A DNA stretch of 64,000 bases from Cytobacillus oceanisediminis (GCF_004366035.1 NZ_SOEE01000002.1:248001-312000), one strand, 5' to 3'. Counted from the stretch's first letter, positions 17,209-26,769 are shown. Notes: a model not told the origin generated them from the sequence alone. Program-made: numbers and translations.

Positions 17209-18269
17209 TAGCTTGAGGGTGCCAATTTCTTAAACTTTACAAAGATCCATTTTAAAAATGGAGGTACTACAAAGAAGATAAAAAACAGCCGAAATAGCTG
17301 ATAGCCTGTTACTATGGCTAAGTCTGCTCCTGTTTCATGGGCGATTATGGCCATTTGGTCCATGCCTCCGGGGGCAAGGCTTAAAAAGCTGGTAGCAGGG
17401 GAAAGGTGAAAAAAGTGCATAATCATAAAACTAAGCAGCACCGAACCCGTAATGAGAAGCAGGCCGCTTAAGGCAGCCAATGAAATGGTTTTAAATTTAT
17501 TGGCCAGCTTTTCAGGTTTCATCATTAAGCCGATGTGAGCCCCTATTAATAGCTGGGATAAATCCAAAACAGCTGGCGGGAGTTCAGGTCCGTTTATACC
17601 GGAAATAACAAGGACTGCTGTTCCCATGATCGGACCGAGAAGGTACGGAGTAGGGAGCTTCAGTCGTTTGCTTAGGATAATGCCGGCAAAAGAAACGAAG
17701 ACAAAGAGTATAATGCCAGGGAATAAATCACCCCATAAAGGTTCTGCAGCTTCAAAACCGGGACCACTGGAGACATTCAGCCAAGGTCCGAATACTAGTA
17801 TAGGGATGATAAATATGATCATGGTCAGCCGTGCGACCTGCATAAAGGTAACAACTGTAATATCGATTCCTTTGACTTCCTCTGCCAGAAGAATCATTTG
17901 AGACAGGCCTCCGGGAATACTGCCGATCAAAACTGTGGGATAGTCGATGCCCATTAATTTCGCAATGAGAAGTGCAGAAAGGGCGCTAAACAGAACCATG
18001 CAAACGGTAACGAGCAAAATAAAAGGGAGCTTCTGCAGGATAAGCAGGACCGCTTCCTGTGTAAAAGAAAGGCCGATGCTGTATCCGACGATGATAATCC
18101 CGGAATCGCGAAATCCGGCTGGCCAATAAAACGGAATCCTGCTGAGCCGGCTTCCAATCATAACCGCAGTCAATGCACCAAGCGAAAAGGCAACCGGAAT
18201 ATGCAATAAAGAAAATGATACTGCACCTAATAAAGCAGTAAGAAAGGTGATCAATAAATTCTTATTCAC
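17208..18269 (-). CDS. AbrB-duplication family membrane permease
   Basis: 353 residues with about ten hydrophobic segments and two internally repeated halves, each carrying an IPGGLSQM / LAPGGMDQM motif. This is the membrane AbrB family (PF05145, sometimes misnamed ammonia monooxygenase), not the AbrB transcription factor. Substrate unknown. Start is GTG behind AAGGTTG. Confidence 0.8.
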   Translation of the reverse strand: MNKNLLITFLTALLGAVSFSLLHIPVAFSLGALTAVMIGSRLSRIPFYWPAGFRDSGIIIVGYSIGLSFTQEAVLLILQKLPFILLVTVCMVLFSALSALLIAKLMGIDYPTVLIGSIPGGLSQMILLAEEVKGIDITVVTFMQVARLTMIIFIIPILVFGPWLNVSSGPGFEAAEPLWGDLFPGIILFVFVSFAGIILSKRLKLPTPYLLGPIMGTAVLVISGINGPELPPAVLDLSQLLIGAHIGLMMKPEKLANKFKTISLAALSGLLLITGSVLLSFMIMHFFHLSPATSFLSLAPGGMDQMAIIAHETGADLAIVTGYQLFRLFFIFFVVPPFLKWIFVKFKKLAPSS

Positions 18270-18410
18270 AAAACAACCTTCTTTTTATTTAGTATACCTA
18301 AAGATATTTATACCATATAAAAACAATGAATGAATTACAAGTTTTATATAATCAAATGTTTTCATACAATTTATTATAGAGAAAATTATTTTATAGAAGG
18401 GGGACTAACC

Positions 18411-18701
18411 ATGCCGGAAAAATTAAGCCATTTTGTTTTCATCTTATCGTTTATATGTCTCGGTTTATTTTTACTGCTGGGTTTTTCGCCTCTGTATGAT
18501 ATTTATCTGAATAAAATCGGCCATCGTCCATTTTCGCTCCTCCTGCTCCTGACAGTCCTTGTCTTCCTCGTAAGTGTTTTTGTCTTAAAGAAAGTCCAAA
18601 ACTGGCAGGCAGGCTTTCATGTATTATTTTCCATTATCCTCACCCTGTTTCTTTCATCCGTCTTAGCGATCATCGTGTTCTTTGGCGGCCTATTTAGGTA
18701 A
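18411..18701 (+). CDS. Small three-helix membrane protein, 96 aa
   Basis: MPEKLSHFVFILSF start behind AGAAGGGGG. Three strongly hydrophobic segments (about 8-28, 42-61 and 70-93). No recognised family. It is transcribed divergently from the AbrB-type permease and ends at a convergent hairpin. Confidence 0.65.
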   Translation: MPEKLSHFVFILSFICLGLFLLLGFSPLYDIYLNKIGHRPFSLLLLLTVLVFLVSVFVLKKVQNWQAGFHVLFSIILTLFLSSVLAIIVFFGGLFR

Positions 18702-18704
18702 GCG

Positions 18705-18736
18705 AAAAGAGCCTGCACCATCAGGGGTACAAGCTC
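18705..18736 (-). terminator. Terminator of the anti-sigma gene
   Basis: On the minus strand GAGCTTGTACC pairs with GGTGCAGGCTC, followed by TTTT. Confidence 0.65.
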
Positions 18737-18743
18737 AGCGGGT

Positions 18744-19823
18744 TTATTGGATTGGCATCCAGTTCACTTTCCATATTCCGTCATTATTTTTGCTGAGGCC
18801 GAAGCCAAACCCTTCTTCTTCAGTTATGGAAATATAAGCTGAAGATTCATCGATAATGACTACTTCTAAATCGGCGTTCTTCACTCGATGCAATAATGTC
18901 TGTTCTTCTGGGATAGATGGTGACTCACTTTTAGCTTTTAGGTAATCATTCAGGGCAGGGAAGGGTTTTTCAATATCTGGATCATGGTTAAACAATGCAT
19001 ATTGAGTATAGTAATCCTCAGTTTCCTCTGCAAACAAGAAGAGCTGAAATACATCTGCCGGGCTTAATCCTCTTAAGATCTCATCCGTCCCTCTTAATGA
19101 AAATTCTTTATACACATGGTTTAACGGCTCAAGGAGGACCAGTTCCTTAGTATTATTTACAGCCATTTGGAAAGGAACAGCTTCCAATTGAGGTTCTTTT
19201 GGCATTACCACCTCCAGGATTTCAGCCTGATGTACAATGCCTTCCGCAGCGCGATATCCACCAATAATTAAAGAAACACTCTCTTCTTTAATAGGTTCAG
19301 TTATACCAAACACCTTTTTTAACATCTCCTGATCTGTCTCATTAAAAGTTATTTTTATGTTCTGCCCATCCATGAGCGGCAGTAATTTTAAGGAATCATG
19401 ATCAGGGAGAAAGTATACTGTTTCTTCCCGGAAATCCAGAGTTCCTGTGACCTTTGCTTTGCCTGTAAAAGCAGCCGATAAGTGGCCATATGAATCCTTC
19501 TCGAAATTATTCAGCTTCCAGTTATTTAGCATAGCACCATCTGCAAGGCCGGGATAAAATTCTTTATCTGCAATGGCGGCCTCCTGTCCATTTTGCTTGT
19601 TAAAGACATCTGTCTGAATTCCGGCAATGCCTCCAATCAATACGATAAACCCAACAGCTGCAGCTGCAGAAAGAAGTTTAGGAACATAGTCTTTTTTCCT
19701 GCCTTTAACAGCAGAAGTGCCGATCCGGTTTCTGACTCTCTGTTTTTCCTCTTCAGTGAAAACAGAATCTTTCGTCCATGCAGCATTCAATACTTTCTTC
19801 ACATCCTGATTCAGATCAGCCAT
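18744..19823 (-). CDS. Probable anti-sigma factor, membrane anchored
   Basis: 359 residues. An N-terminal cytoplasmic region of about 45 residues precedes a single membrane segment (LLSAAAAVGFIVLIGGIAG, about 46-64) and a large extracytoplasmic domain. This layout, and a start overlapping the end of the ECF sigma gene with GAGGTGA inside that gene, indicate a cognate anti-sigma factor. No zinc-binding ZAS motif (HxxxCxxC) is seen, so it would be a non-ZAS type. The specific signal cannot be inferred. Confidence 0.65.
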   Translation of the reverse strand: MADLNQDVKKVLNAAWTKDSVFTEEEKQRVRNRIGTSAVKGRKKDYVPKLLSAAAAVGFIVLIGGIAGIQTDVFNKQNGQEAAIADKEFYPGLADGAMLNNWKLNNFEKDSYGHLSAAFTGKAKVTGTLDFREETVYFLPDHDSLKLLPLMDGQNIKITFNETDQEMLKKVFGITEPIKEESVSLIIGGYRAAEGIVHQAEILEVVMPKEPQLEAVPFQMAVNNTKELVLLEPLNHVYKEFSLRGTDEILRGLSPADVFQLFLFAEETEDYYTQYALFNHDPDIEKPFPALNDYLKAKSESPSIPEEQTLLHRVKNADLEVVIIDESSAYISITEEEGFGFGLSKNNDGIWKVNWMPIQ

Positions 19824-20382
19824 GCTGTTCACCTCTTCCTGAAGCAGATAGTAACTTCTTCACTTTTTCCTGTCCTCTGTACAGCCTTGTTTTAACAGTG
19901 GAAAGAGGAATATTAAGGGTCTCACTTATTTCTGCCAGACTGAGATCCTGGTAATAATGGAGAAGAAATACTTCCCGGTATTTAACTGTGAGGGATTCTA
20001 TTGTTTTTAGCAATTCTTGATGTTCATCCCGTTCAAGAAATGATGCTTCCGGATCTTTTTCTCTAGCCTTTTTCAGGAAAAAAAAATTTTCATTCATGAC
20101 CATATTGCGGTAATGCCAGCTTTTAAGATAGTCCTTGCTTTTATTAATAGCAATTGTGAAAATCCACGTTTTAAAGGAAGATCTTTGCTGGAAACTTTCC
20201 AGCTTTTCATACACAGTAATAAAGGTATCCTGTGTTAAATCGCTGGCCGCATTCCAATCATTCACATAGCTGTATATCAATCGCTTCAAAACGGTTCCAT
20301 ACTCATCCATGATTATTTCAAGAACGAGTGCACGGTCTACTTGATCAGCAATTGACCGTTTTACATAATCATCAGAGCTCAC
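19816..20382 (-). CDS. ECF-type RNA polymerase sigma factor
   Basis: 188 residues. Sigma region 2 (about 25-95, with DLTQDTFITVYEKLESFQQRSSFKTW) and region 4 (about 125-180, with LPLSTVKTRLYRGQEKVK-like HTH) are complete; region 3 is absent, as in ECF sigmas. The GTG at 20382 lies behind AAGGAGG and removes 40 unsupported codons of a longer ORF. It is translationally coupled to the downstream anti-sigma gene and has a possible autoregulatory ECF-type promoter upstream. Confidence 0.88.
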   Translation of the reverse strand: MSSDDYVKRSIADQVDRALVLEIIMDEYGTVLKRLIYSYVNDWNAASDLTQDTFITVYEKLESFQQRSSFKTWIFTIAINKSKDYLKSWHYRNMVMNENFFFLKKAREKDPEASFLERDEHQELLKTIESLTVKYREVFLLHYYQDLSLAEISETLNIPLSTVKTRLYRGQEKVKKLLSASGRGEQHG

Positions 20383-20446
20383 ATGACTGCCTCCTTGCTT
20401 AAATGCAGCTGCCGATTCCGGCTGCCTTTTGTTTGACTGACAGTTA

Positions 20447-20473
20447 GACGACAGATGCAAGAAAATCGCTTCA
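20447..20473 (-). promoter_or_regulatory. Possible autoregulatory ECF promoter
   Basis: On the minus strand TGAAGC, 17-nt spacer, CGTCTA. This resembles the Bacillus ECF consensus TGAAAC-N16-CGTC with one mismatch and one extra spacer base. It lies about 65 nt upstream of the sigma start. Confidence 0.4.
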
Positions 20474-20787
20474 ACTTTTTGGCATTTATTAAGATTATAC
20501 AAAAAAAGCGCAAACCATTTAGTCTCCTCCTGATTATTTATTCACTTTAATCCTGATTAATTAAAACCACGTCAATGAATAGGTTAAGAACAGAAGGAGT
20601 AAAAATAATATGGGAGGCATTCATCATCACATCACTTGTTCTTATGAGTAATTCCAGCCTATACATTTAGATTGGGAATAATAATCCCTATATTGAAAAA
20701 ATGATTCTGTCCAAGTGCTTTGTTTTTGATGGGAGGATTGTTTATTTATATAATGGCTATATTGTGCAAGAAAGAAGGGAGATTATT

Positions 20788-21537
20788 ATGTCACAATCAA
20801 ATATTGCTCCACAGATCAAATTAATCGCTCTTGATATGGATGGAACCTTGTTGAATTCCAGAGGGGAAATTCCTGAAGAAAACCGTAAGGCCATACGAGA
20901 GGCAAAGGAAAAAGGGATTGAAGTTATTTTGAGCACTGGGAGATCCAGGCTTACGGCAGGCGACCATGCCGATTCTTTGGAATTGAACTCCTACTTGATC
21001 ACAGTCAACGGCAGTGAAATATTTGGCCCTGATGGTGAATCAATCTCAAGGACTCCTGTTGATTCAAAAATAATGGAGTGGATGTGGAACCTATCCCAGT
21101 CCCATAAGACCAATTTCTGGGCGACCAGCTGTGAACAGGTTTGGACGAATGAAATGCCTGAAAATATTCATGACCATGAATGGCTTAAATTCGGATTTGA
21201 TATATCAGATGATGAAATCAGGGAACTCATTCAAAAAGAGCTTCAAACAAAAGGGGATCTGGAGATTACAAATTCCAGCTTAACTAATATTGAGGTAAAT
21301 GCTCTGGGCATCAATAAAGCCAGAGGGATACAGAAGGTAACAGAGCTTCTTGGCATATCGATGGAAAATGTAATGGCAATGGGTGACAGCTTGAATGATA
21401 TTGCCATGATCGAGGAATCAGGCTGGGGAGTAGCAATGGGAAATGCGCAGGATATTGTGAAAGAAACAGCCAATGCTGTGACGGGAACTAATGATGAAGC
21501 TGGTGTTGCTCAGGCAATCCGAAAGTGGGCTTTTTAA
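20788..21537 (+). CDS. HAD-superfamily (Cof/type IIB) phosphatase
   Basis: 249 residues. Motif I is LDMDGTLLNS with nucleophile and acid Asp residues near 17 and 19, motif II is LSTGRS, motif III uses the Lys of GINKARG, and motif IV is GDSLNDIAMI. Between motifs II and III is a type IIB cap domain. Members dephosphorylate sugar phosphates, FMN-like or other small phosphates; the exact substrate is not deducible. The ATG at 20788 behind GAAGGGA is preferred over an extended ORF start. Confidence 0.88.
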   Translation: MSQSNIAPQIKLIALDMDGTLLNSRGEIPEENRKAIREAKEKGIEVILSTGRSRLTAGDHADSLELNSYLITVNGSEIFGPDGESISRTPVDSKIMEWMWNLSQSHKTNFWATSCEQVWTNEMPENIHDHEWLKFGFDISDDEIRELIQKELQTKGDLEITNSSLTNIEVNALGINKARGIQKVTELLGISMENVMAMGDSLNDIAMIEESGWGVAMGNAQDIVKETANAVTGTNDEAGVAQAIRKWAF

Positions 21538-21542
21538 AGAAT

Positions 21543-21569
21543 AAAAACCGGCAGTCATGCCGGTTTTTG
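21543..21569. terminator. Terminator between HAD gene and osmC-like gene
   Basis: AAAACCGGCA-GTCA-TGCCGGTTTT followed by T on both strands. Confidence 0.85.
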
Positions 21570-21571
21570 GT

Positions 21572-22033
21572 TTATTTCGAAGTTTCTTTGGCATTTAGGA
21601 TAGTTTCTTCCAATTCTACTTCTACATTTCCTTTAATCGCCCTGGAAATCATACAGGATGCTTCAGCTTTTTGCGCCAGCTTTCGCGCCAGTGAATGATC
21701 CCTTTCTGTCGCTCCTGCCTTTAGCAAGATAACAGGTCGATGAATAATTTTCTTATAAGTGATTACTCCTTTGGTTACATCCACAATTCCAATTGATTCC
21801 ATCGTAAGGTTTTCTTTTTCGAGTTTGCTTCGTTCCATCATAGCGGCCAGGGTAATAATATAACAAGTTGCAGCCGCTCCCAGCAGCATTTCATCCGGAT
21901 TTGTCCCGATTCCGGGTCCTTCCATTTCTGGCGGAATGGAGACCTTTGTTTTCAGCTGGCCTATTTCAATTTCTCCAACATCATTCCGAAGTCCAGGCCA
22001 ATATGCTTTTAAATGGAATTGGTGTTCAGCCAT
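21572..22033 (-). CDS. OsmC/Ohr-family peroxiredoxin (SACOL1771-like)
   Basis: 153-residue thiol peroxidase-type protein. Two conserved cysteines are present, in AATCYIITLAA near 57 and EASCMISRAI near 126, the pair used by OsmC/Ohr enzymes to reduce organic hydroperoxides. The NPDEMLLGA motif precedes the first. GGAGGAATC precedes the ATG. Confidence 0.85.
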   Translation of the reverse strand: MAEHQFHLKAYWPGLRNDVGEIEIGQLKTKVSIPPEMEGPGIGTNPDEMLLGAAATCYIITLAAMMERSKLEKENLTMESIGIVDVTKGVITYKKIIHRPVILLKAGATERDHSLARKLAQKAEASCMISRAIKGNVEVELEETILNAKETSK

Positions 22034-22154
22034 TCTTTGATTCCTCCAAGTTATGTATTTCTAATTACACCTTAAAGAGGAACAGGCAGAATTGCAAGAC
22101 TTTACAGATTCAACGTTTCAGGCTAAGATGAAAACAGCCAACTTAATAGTTTTA

Positions 22155-22255
22155 CTGCTAGGGGTGCCCGATGCGCGGGCTGAGAAAGAAACCGGACTGT
22201 TTTTTACCCTTCGGACCTGATCTGGATCATACCAGCGTAGGAAAGTAGTAATTGC
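22155..22255 (+). promoter_or_regulatory. TPP riboswitch (thi box) of the thiM operon
   Basis: The conserved TPP aptamer core is present: AGGGGTGC, GGGCTGAGA, ACCCTTCGGACCTGATCTGG and ATACCAGCGTAGGAAAG. It binds thiamine pyrophosphate and would switch off the SDR-thiM-thiD-thiE operon when thiamine is sufficient. Confidence 0.95.
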
Positions 22256-22287
22256 GGGGAACGTGTTCATTCTCTTAGATTATTCAG

Positions 22288-22320
22288 CCAGGTCCAATTG
22301 CGGATCTGGTTTTTATTTTG
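22288..22320 (+). terminator. Riboswitch-controlled terminator
   Basis: CCAGGTCC-AATTGC-GGATCTGG followed by TTTTTATTTTG, just downstream of the TPP aptamer and upstream of the first gene; the expected expression platform. Confidence 0.8.
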
Positions 22321-22364
22321 TTCTCAAAAACAGATGAATTGGCTATCAATAAGGAGGATTTTCT

Positions 22365-23126
22365 ATGAATCTTAACGAGCAGATTGTCATTATTACAGGC
22401 AGCAGCAGAGGGTTGGGCAAAGAAACAGCAAAAGCATTCGCGAGGGAAGGGGCGAAAGTTGTCATTAACTATTTCAATAGCGAGGAAAAAGCCCATGATC
22501 TGCAGAAGGAAATTGGCGAAAAAGCCATTGCCATTCGTGCTGATATTCGGGACAAGGTACAAGTGAAATCCATGTTTCAAGAGACGAAGGAACACTTTGG
22601 AGGTCCCATTACAACCATAGTCAATAATGCACTGGTGAACTTTCAATTTGACCCTATTTCTAAAAAAGATGCAGGAACAATTCAATGGGACGATTACAAA
22701 AACCAGCTGGAAGGTGCAATTCTGGGAGCATTGAACACAGTTCAGGCAGGTCTTGAAGATATGAAAAAACAGGAGTTTGGCAGAATCATTTCGGTTGGCA
22801 CCAATCTATTCCAGCATCCAGTGGTACCCTATCATGACTATACGACCAGCAAAGCTGCTTTATTAGGCTTTACCAGAAATATGGCGAATGAGTTGGGCCA
22901 ATATGGAATTACTGCAAATATGGTATCGGGCGGTTTGTTAAAAATGACAGACGCCAGTGCTTCGACATCCAAGGAAGTCTTTAAAATTATTGAAAACTCC
23001 ACTCCATTACGGAAAGTCACAGATCCTGCAGAAGTCGCTGATGCGATTGTCTTCTTCGCTTCTCCATGGGCAAGGGCAGTTACAGGACAAAATCTGGTTG
23101 TGGATGGCGGACTAGTTATGAATTAA
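22365..23126 (+). CDS. Short-chain dehydrogenase in the thiamine operon
   Basis: 253-residue Rossmann-fold oxidoreductase, annotated in relatives as a 3-oxoacyl-ACP reductase. The cofactor site TGSSRGLG is at about 11-18, the NNA motif near 87-89, the active-site Ser in SVGTN, and the YTTSK catalytic Tyr/Lys motif near 155-159. The closing VTGQNLVVDGG is typical of FabG-like SDRs. It is the first gene after the TPP riboswitch, spaced 13 bp from thiM. A role in thiamine or HMP/thiazole salvage is inferred only from this context; its substrate is unknown. Confidence 0.85.
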   Translation: MNLNEQIVIITGSSRGLGKETAKAFAREGAKVVINYFNSEEKAHDLQKEIGEKAIAIRADIRDKVQVKSMFQETKEHFGGPITTIVNNALVNFQFDPISKKDAGTIQWDDYKNQLEGAILGALNTVQAGLEDMKKQEFGRIISVGTNLFQHPVVPYHDYTTSKAALLGFTRNMANELGQYGITANMVSGGLLKMTDASASTSKEVFKIIENSTPLRKVTDPAEVADAIVFFASPWARAVTGQNLVVDGGLVMN

Positions 23127-23139
23127 AGGAGGATTTTAG

Positions 23140-23952
23140 ATGAAGATTCAGGAGTTTAGCAGTCTATTGGAAAAAGTAAGAGAGTCAAACCCTCTTGTAC
23201 ATAATATTACTAATGTGGTGGTAACCAACTTTACTGCAAATGGCCTCCTGGCAATAGGGGCATCACCAGTGATGGCATATGCACATGAAGAGGCAGCTGA
23301 CATGGCTAAAATAGCTGGTGCACTGGTTCTCAATATGGGAACACTGACTGAAAAAGAAGTAAAAAGTATGCTCATAGCGGGTAAATCAGCAAATCAGCAT
23401 GGGGTGCCAGTCATTTTTGACCCGGTTGGTGTCGGCGCCACGGCCTATCGCACAGAAACAGCTAAAAGAATATTAGAAGAATTAGATATTGCCATCATAA
23501 GAGGGAATGCTGCAGAAATTGCCAACGCGGCAGGACAGAATTCGAGTATTAAGGGCGTAGATGCAGTTGAAGCAGCAGGGAACACTTCAGAGCTTGCTGA
23601 GTCGGCAGCAAAAGAACTTGGTGCAGTCACTGTTATTACAGGTAAACAGGATATCGTTTCAGATGGAAGATCTATTTATGCCATTAACAATGGCCATCCT
23701 CTTCTAACGAAAGTAACGGGTGCCGGATGTCTTCTTACTTCAATAATTGGCGCTTTCTCTGCTGTTGAAAAGGATCCTGTAAAAGCGGCAGTAACTTCAT
23801 TGGTCGTTTATGGCTCTGCCGCAGAAATTGCAGCAGAAAAAACGGGTGGCAAAGGCCCAGGCACTTTCCAAATAGAGTTTTTGAATAGCTTATATAACCT
23901 TTCTGCTGCAGATGTTGAATCATATGGCTCTTTTGAAAAAATGATCGGATAG
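23140..23952 (+). CDS. thiM: Hydroxyethylthiazole kinase ThiM
   Basis: 270 residues. Phosphorylates 4-methyl-5-(2-hydroxyethyl)thiazole for salvage into thiamine. The ribokinase-like fold signatures are visible: [15 protein letters not shown] near 17-31, DPVGVGA near 94-100, RGNAAEI near 121-127 and the C-terminal GAGCLLTS motif near 194-201 with catalytic Cys/Asp region. AAAGGAGG precedes the ATG. Operon partner of thiD and thiE. Confidence 0.95.
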   Translation: MKIQEFSSLLEKVRESNPLVHNITNVVVTNFTANGLLAIGASPVMAYAHEEAADMAKIAGALVLNMGTLTEKEVKSMLIAGKSANQHGVPVIFDPVGVGATAYRTETAKRILEELDIAIIRGNAAEIANAAGQNSSIKGVDAVEAAGNTSELAESAAKELGAVTVITGKQDIVSDGRSIYAINNGHPLLTKVTGAGCLLTSIIGAFSAVEKDPVKAAVTSLVVYGSAAEIAAEKTGGKGPGTFQIEFLNSLYNLSAADVESYGSFEKMIG

Positions 23953-23964
23953 GAGGCATTATAA

Positions 23965-24789
23965 ATGAAAGTGAACAAAGCTTTAACCATAGCGGGTTCG
24001 GATAGCGGCGGCGGCGCGGGCATTCAAGCAGACATAAAAACATTTCAGGAACTCGGTGTTTTCGGCATGTCTGCTTTGACTGCGGTAACAGCACAAAACA
24101 CTAAGGGCGTTCAGGGAGTTTATCCAATGACAGCAGAGGCAGTTTCTGCTCAAATTCAGTCGATAGGTGAAGACCTCAGACCTGACGCTGTGAAGACAGG
24201 AATGCTTTTTAGTGCAGATATAATCGAGAGTGTTTCCAATGAAATTGTGAAATACGGCTGGAAAAATGTCGTCATAGATCCAGTGATGATTGCAAAGGGA
24301 GGAGCAAGTCTTCTTCAGAATGAAGCGATAGCAGCAATGAAAAAGCACCTTTTACCTCTCTCTATGGTGATTACCCCGAATATTCCAGAGGCAGAGGTTT
24401 TAACGGGCATAAGGATTCGTTCATTAGAGGACAAAAGAGAAGCAGCAAAAAAACTGCAGCAGCTTGGAGCGAAAAACGTCATCATAAAAGGCGGTCATGA
24501 AGAAGCAAAAGACATTGCAGCAGACCTTCTTTTTGACGGAGAAAGTTTTTCGGAATTTCGGAGCAGCAGAATACAAACAGCCAACACACATGGAACAGGC
24601 TGCACGTTTTCGGCTGCCATCACCGCTGGCCTCGCTGACGGTCATACCGTGCCAGAGGCTGTTGATCGGGCAAAAAAATTCATTCAGGCAGCAATTGAAA
24701 ATGACTTAGGAATTGGCAGCGGTCATGGACCTACCAATCACTGGGCGTTCAATAGAAGGAAGAAGGAGACTGAGGTATATGGCTGTTAA
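23965..24789 (+). CDS. thiD: Hydroxymethylpyrimidine/phosphomethylpyrimidine kinase ThiD
   Basis: 274 residues. Phosphorylates HMP and HMP-P to HMP-PP. Family motifs: [18 protein letters not shown] near 9-26, DPVMIAKGG near 106-114, NIPEAEVL near 138-145 and [10 protein letters not shown] near 209-218 with the catalytic Cys. Its stop overlaps the thiE start by 11 bp, indicating coupling. Confidence 0.95.
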   Translation: MKVNKALTIAGSDSGGGAGIQADIKTFQELGVFGMSALTAVTAQNTKGVQGVYPMTAEAVSAQIQSIGEDLRPDAVKTGMLFSADIIESVSNEIVKYGWKNVVIDPVMIAKGGASLLQNEAIAAMKKHLLPLSMVITPNIPEAEVLTGIRIRSLEDKREAAKKLQQLGAKNVIIKGGHEEAKDIAADLLFDGESFSEFRSSRIQTANTHGTGCTFSAAITAGLADGHTVPEAVDRAKKFIQAAIENDLGIGSGHGPTNHWAFNRRKKETEVYGC

Positions 24790-25447
24790 TCCGCAGGCAA
24801 TGAAAAACTTATTAAAAGTATACTTCATAATGGGCAGCACAAATTGCCATCAAAATCCTGAAAAAGTCCTTCAAGCAGCCATCCAAGGAGGCGTTACATT
24901 ATTTCAATTCCGTGAAAAAGGAGCAGGATGCCTTCATGGTAAAGAAAAGGAATCGCTCGCAAAAAAACTTCAGGCAATCTGCAAAGAGAGCCGTATTCCT
25001 TTTATTGTCAATGATGATATCGAATTGGCACTTAAAATAAATGCAGATGGCGTCCATATAGGCCAGGACGATGAAACAGCCGATACGGTCCGCAGGAAAA
25101 TTGGCAGCAAAATCCTGGGAGTCTCAGTGCACAGCATGAAGGAAGCGGAAACAGCGATCCGTCAAGGCGCAGATTACCTTGGCATTGGGCCTATTTATCC
25201 GACATCCACAAAGGCTGATGCCAAAGCCGTTCAGGGACTTTCCTTTTTGACAGAATTAAGATCTGCTGACATCAAAATTCCGATTGTAGGAATAGGCGGA
25301 ATTACTTTTGAAAATGCATCTCCTCTTATTGAGGCAGGAGCAGACGGTGTATCTGTCATTTCTGCAATCAGCCAGGCGGATTCGCCTGAAAAAGCAGCCG
25401 AGAAGTTATATGATGCAGTAAATAAAATAATGAGAAATGCCCATTAA
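24779..25447 (+). CDS. thiE: Thiamine-phosphate synthase ThiE
   Basis: 222 residues, TIM-barrel enzyme joining HMP-PP and thiazole phosphate to thiamine phosphate. Motifs: TLFQFREKG near 40-48, [11 protein letters not shown] near 74-84, [10 protein letters not shown] near 88-97, [14 protein letters not shown] near 136-149 and VGIGGI near 172-177. The ATG at 24779 with AAGGAGACTGAGG ahead overlaps thiD; an ORF extension upstream is not needed. Confidence 0.95.
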   Translation: MAVNPQAMKNLLKVYFIMGSTNCHQNPEKVLQAAIQGGVTLFQFREKGAGCLHGKEKESLAKKLQAICKESRIPFIVNDDIELALKINADGVHIGQDDETADTVRRKIGSKILGVSVHSMKEAETAIRQGADYLGIGPIYPTSTKADAKAVQGLSFLTELRSADIKIPIVGIGGITFENASPLIEAGADGVSVISAISQADSPEKAAEKLYDAVNKIMRNAH

Positions 25448-25464
25448 TTTGGGCATTTTTTATT
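25435..25464 (+). terminator. thi operon terminator
   Basis: AAATGCCCA-TTAATT-TGGGCATTT followed by a T-rich tract. The stem includes the thiE stop codon. Confidence 0.85.
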
Positions 25465-25548
25465 GTATTGACGTTTGAAATACTAAGGTTTATCCCACTC
25501 TATTGAGAGTAGCTCACTAACATACAATAGAAACAGAGGGATGAACAA

Positions 25549-25863
25549 TTGAAAAAGTGGATGGAATCAGGCCTCTATATTCAAGTGGCAGCCGTCATGC
25601 TGGTGGTCTATTATGGCTTCATTTCAGGACTTGTGGCTGCGGAAACTAAAATTGCTGAATTCGAAGGGGAAATAGAGGAAAAATATCGGCAGACTTCGGT
25701 TGATAATTACTTGAGCAACTTCAGCACGCATGAAGAATATTGGATTCGGCTGGATAATGGCAAATCCTTTGAGCTGACCGCATCATTATATGAAAGTATT
25801 AATCGGGGTGAAAAGGTCAAATTAGTGCAAATGAATGCCGGTACCATGATATTCAGGCAATAG
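25549..25863 (+). CDS. Small membrane-anchored protein, 104 aa
   Basis: One N-terminal hydrophobic segment (about 9-30) precedes a polar domain of about 70 residues that is probably extracytoplasmic. TTG start behind GAGGG. No recognised domain; function unknown. Confidence 0.6.
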   Translation: MKKWMESGLYIQVAAVMLVVYYGFISGLVAAETKIAEFEGEIEEKYRQTSVDNYLSNFSTHEEYWIRLDNGKSFELTASLYESINRGEKVKLVQMNAGTMIFRQ

Positions 25864-26007
25864 AGCACCGCTTATGAAAGTATGCTGCATTTGCCCTTAT
25901 TTTTGCTGATTGCCGTTCACGTTACAGTACTTTAACTGTGCAAGTATTGAAAATCCATGATAATGTTGTAATCAGACAGATTTTTAACATAAGGAGATAT
26001 AATAGCA

Positions 26008-26763
26008 ATGAAACTCGTTTCATGGAATGTGAATGGCATTAGGGCTTGTGTGAAAAAAGGATTTATGGATTACTTCAAAGAAGTGGATGCAGATATCTTT
26101 TGCATTCAGGAATCCAAACTGCAGGAAGGACAGATCGAGCTCATACTTGAAGGCTATCACCAATACTGGAATTATGCGATAAAAAAAGGATATTCCGGTA
26201 CAGCTGTATTTACAAAAAAAGAGCCGCTCTCTGTTCGCTATGGATTGGGCGATGAGGAAACAGAAGCAGAAGGCAGGATTCTCACGCTTGAGTATGATGG
26301 CTTTTATCTTGTTAATGTCTATACTCCGAATTCACAGCGTGACCTGGCCCGCCTTCCTTACCGTCTTGAGTGGGAAGAGCGGATTCGGGAGTATTTACTC
26401 GGCCTGGATCAGATTAAGCCTGTGATCATGTGCGGGGACTTAAACGTAGCTCATTTTGAAATAGATTTAAAAAATGCAAAATCCAACAGGGGCAACTCAG
26501 GTTTTACTGATGAAGAACGTGAAAAAATGACCAGATTGCTGGGATCCGGGTTTATTGATGCATTCCGGTATAAATATCCTGAAGCTGAAGGAGCATATAC
26601 ATGGTGGTCGTATATGGCCAAGGTAAGAGAGCGAAATATCGGATGGCGGATTGATTATTTTATTGTGTCCGAAAAGCTAAAAGAAAGAATACTAGATTCA
26701 CAGATCCACTGCGATATTATGGGCAGCGATCATTGCCCGGTAGCACTTGAATTGGAAATGTAA
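26008..26763 (+). CDS. exoA: Exodeoxyribonuclease III / AP endonuclease ExoA
   Basis: 251 residues of the Xth/ExoA family, cleaving DNA at abasic sites in base excision repair. Catalytic motifs: SWNVNGIRA near 4-12, FCIQESKLQ (catalytic Glu) near 31-39, the NVYTPNSQRDL block near 103-113, CGDLNVAH near 146-153, and the closing GSDHCPVALE (catalytic Asp/His) near 239-248. AAGGAGA precedes the ATG. Followed by its own terminator. Confidence 0.95.
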   Translation: MKLVSWNVNGIRACVKKGFMDYFKEVDADIFCIQESKLQEGQIELILEGYHQYWNYAIKKGYSGTAVFTKKEPLSVRYGLGDEETEAEGRILTLEYDGFYLVNVYTPNSQRDLARLPYRLEWEERIREYLLGLDQIKPVIMCGDLNVAHFEIDLKNAKSNRGNSGFTDEEREKMTRLLGSGFIDAFRYKYPEAEGAYTWWSYMAKVRERNIGWRIDYFIVSEKLKERILDSQIHCDIMGSDHCPVALELEM

Positions 26764-26769
26764 AGCGAA

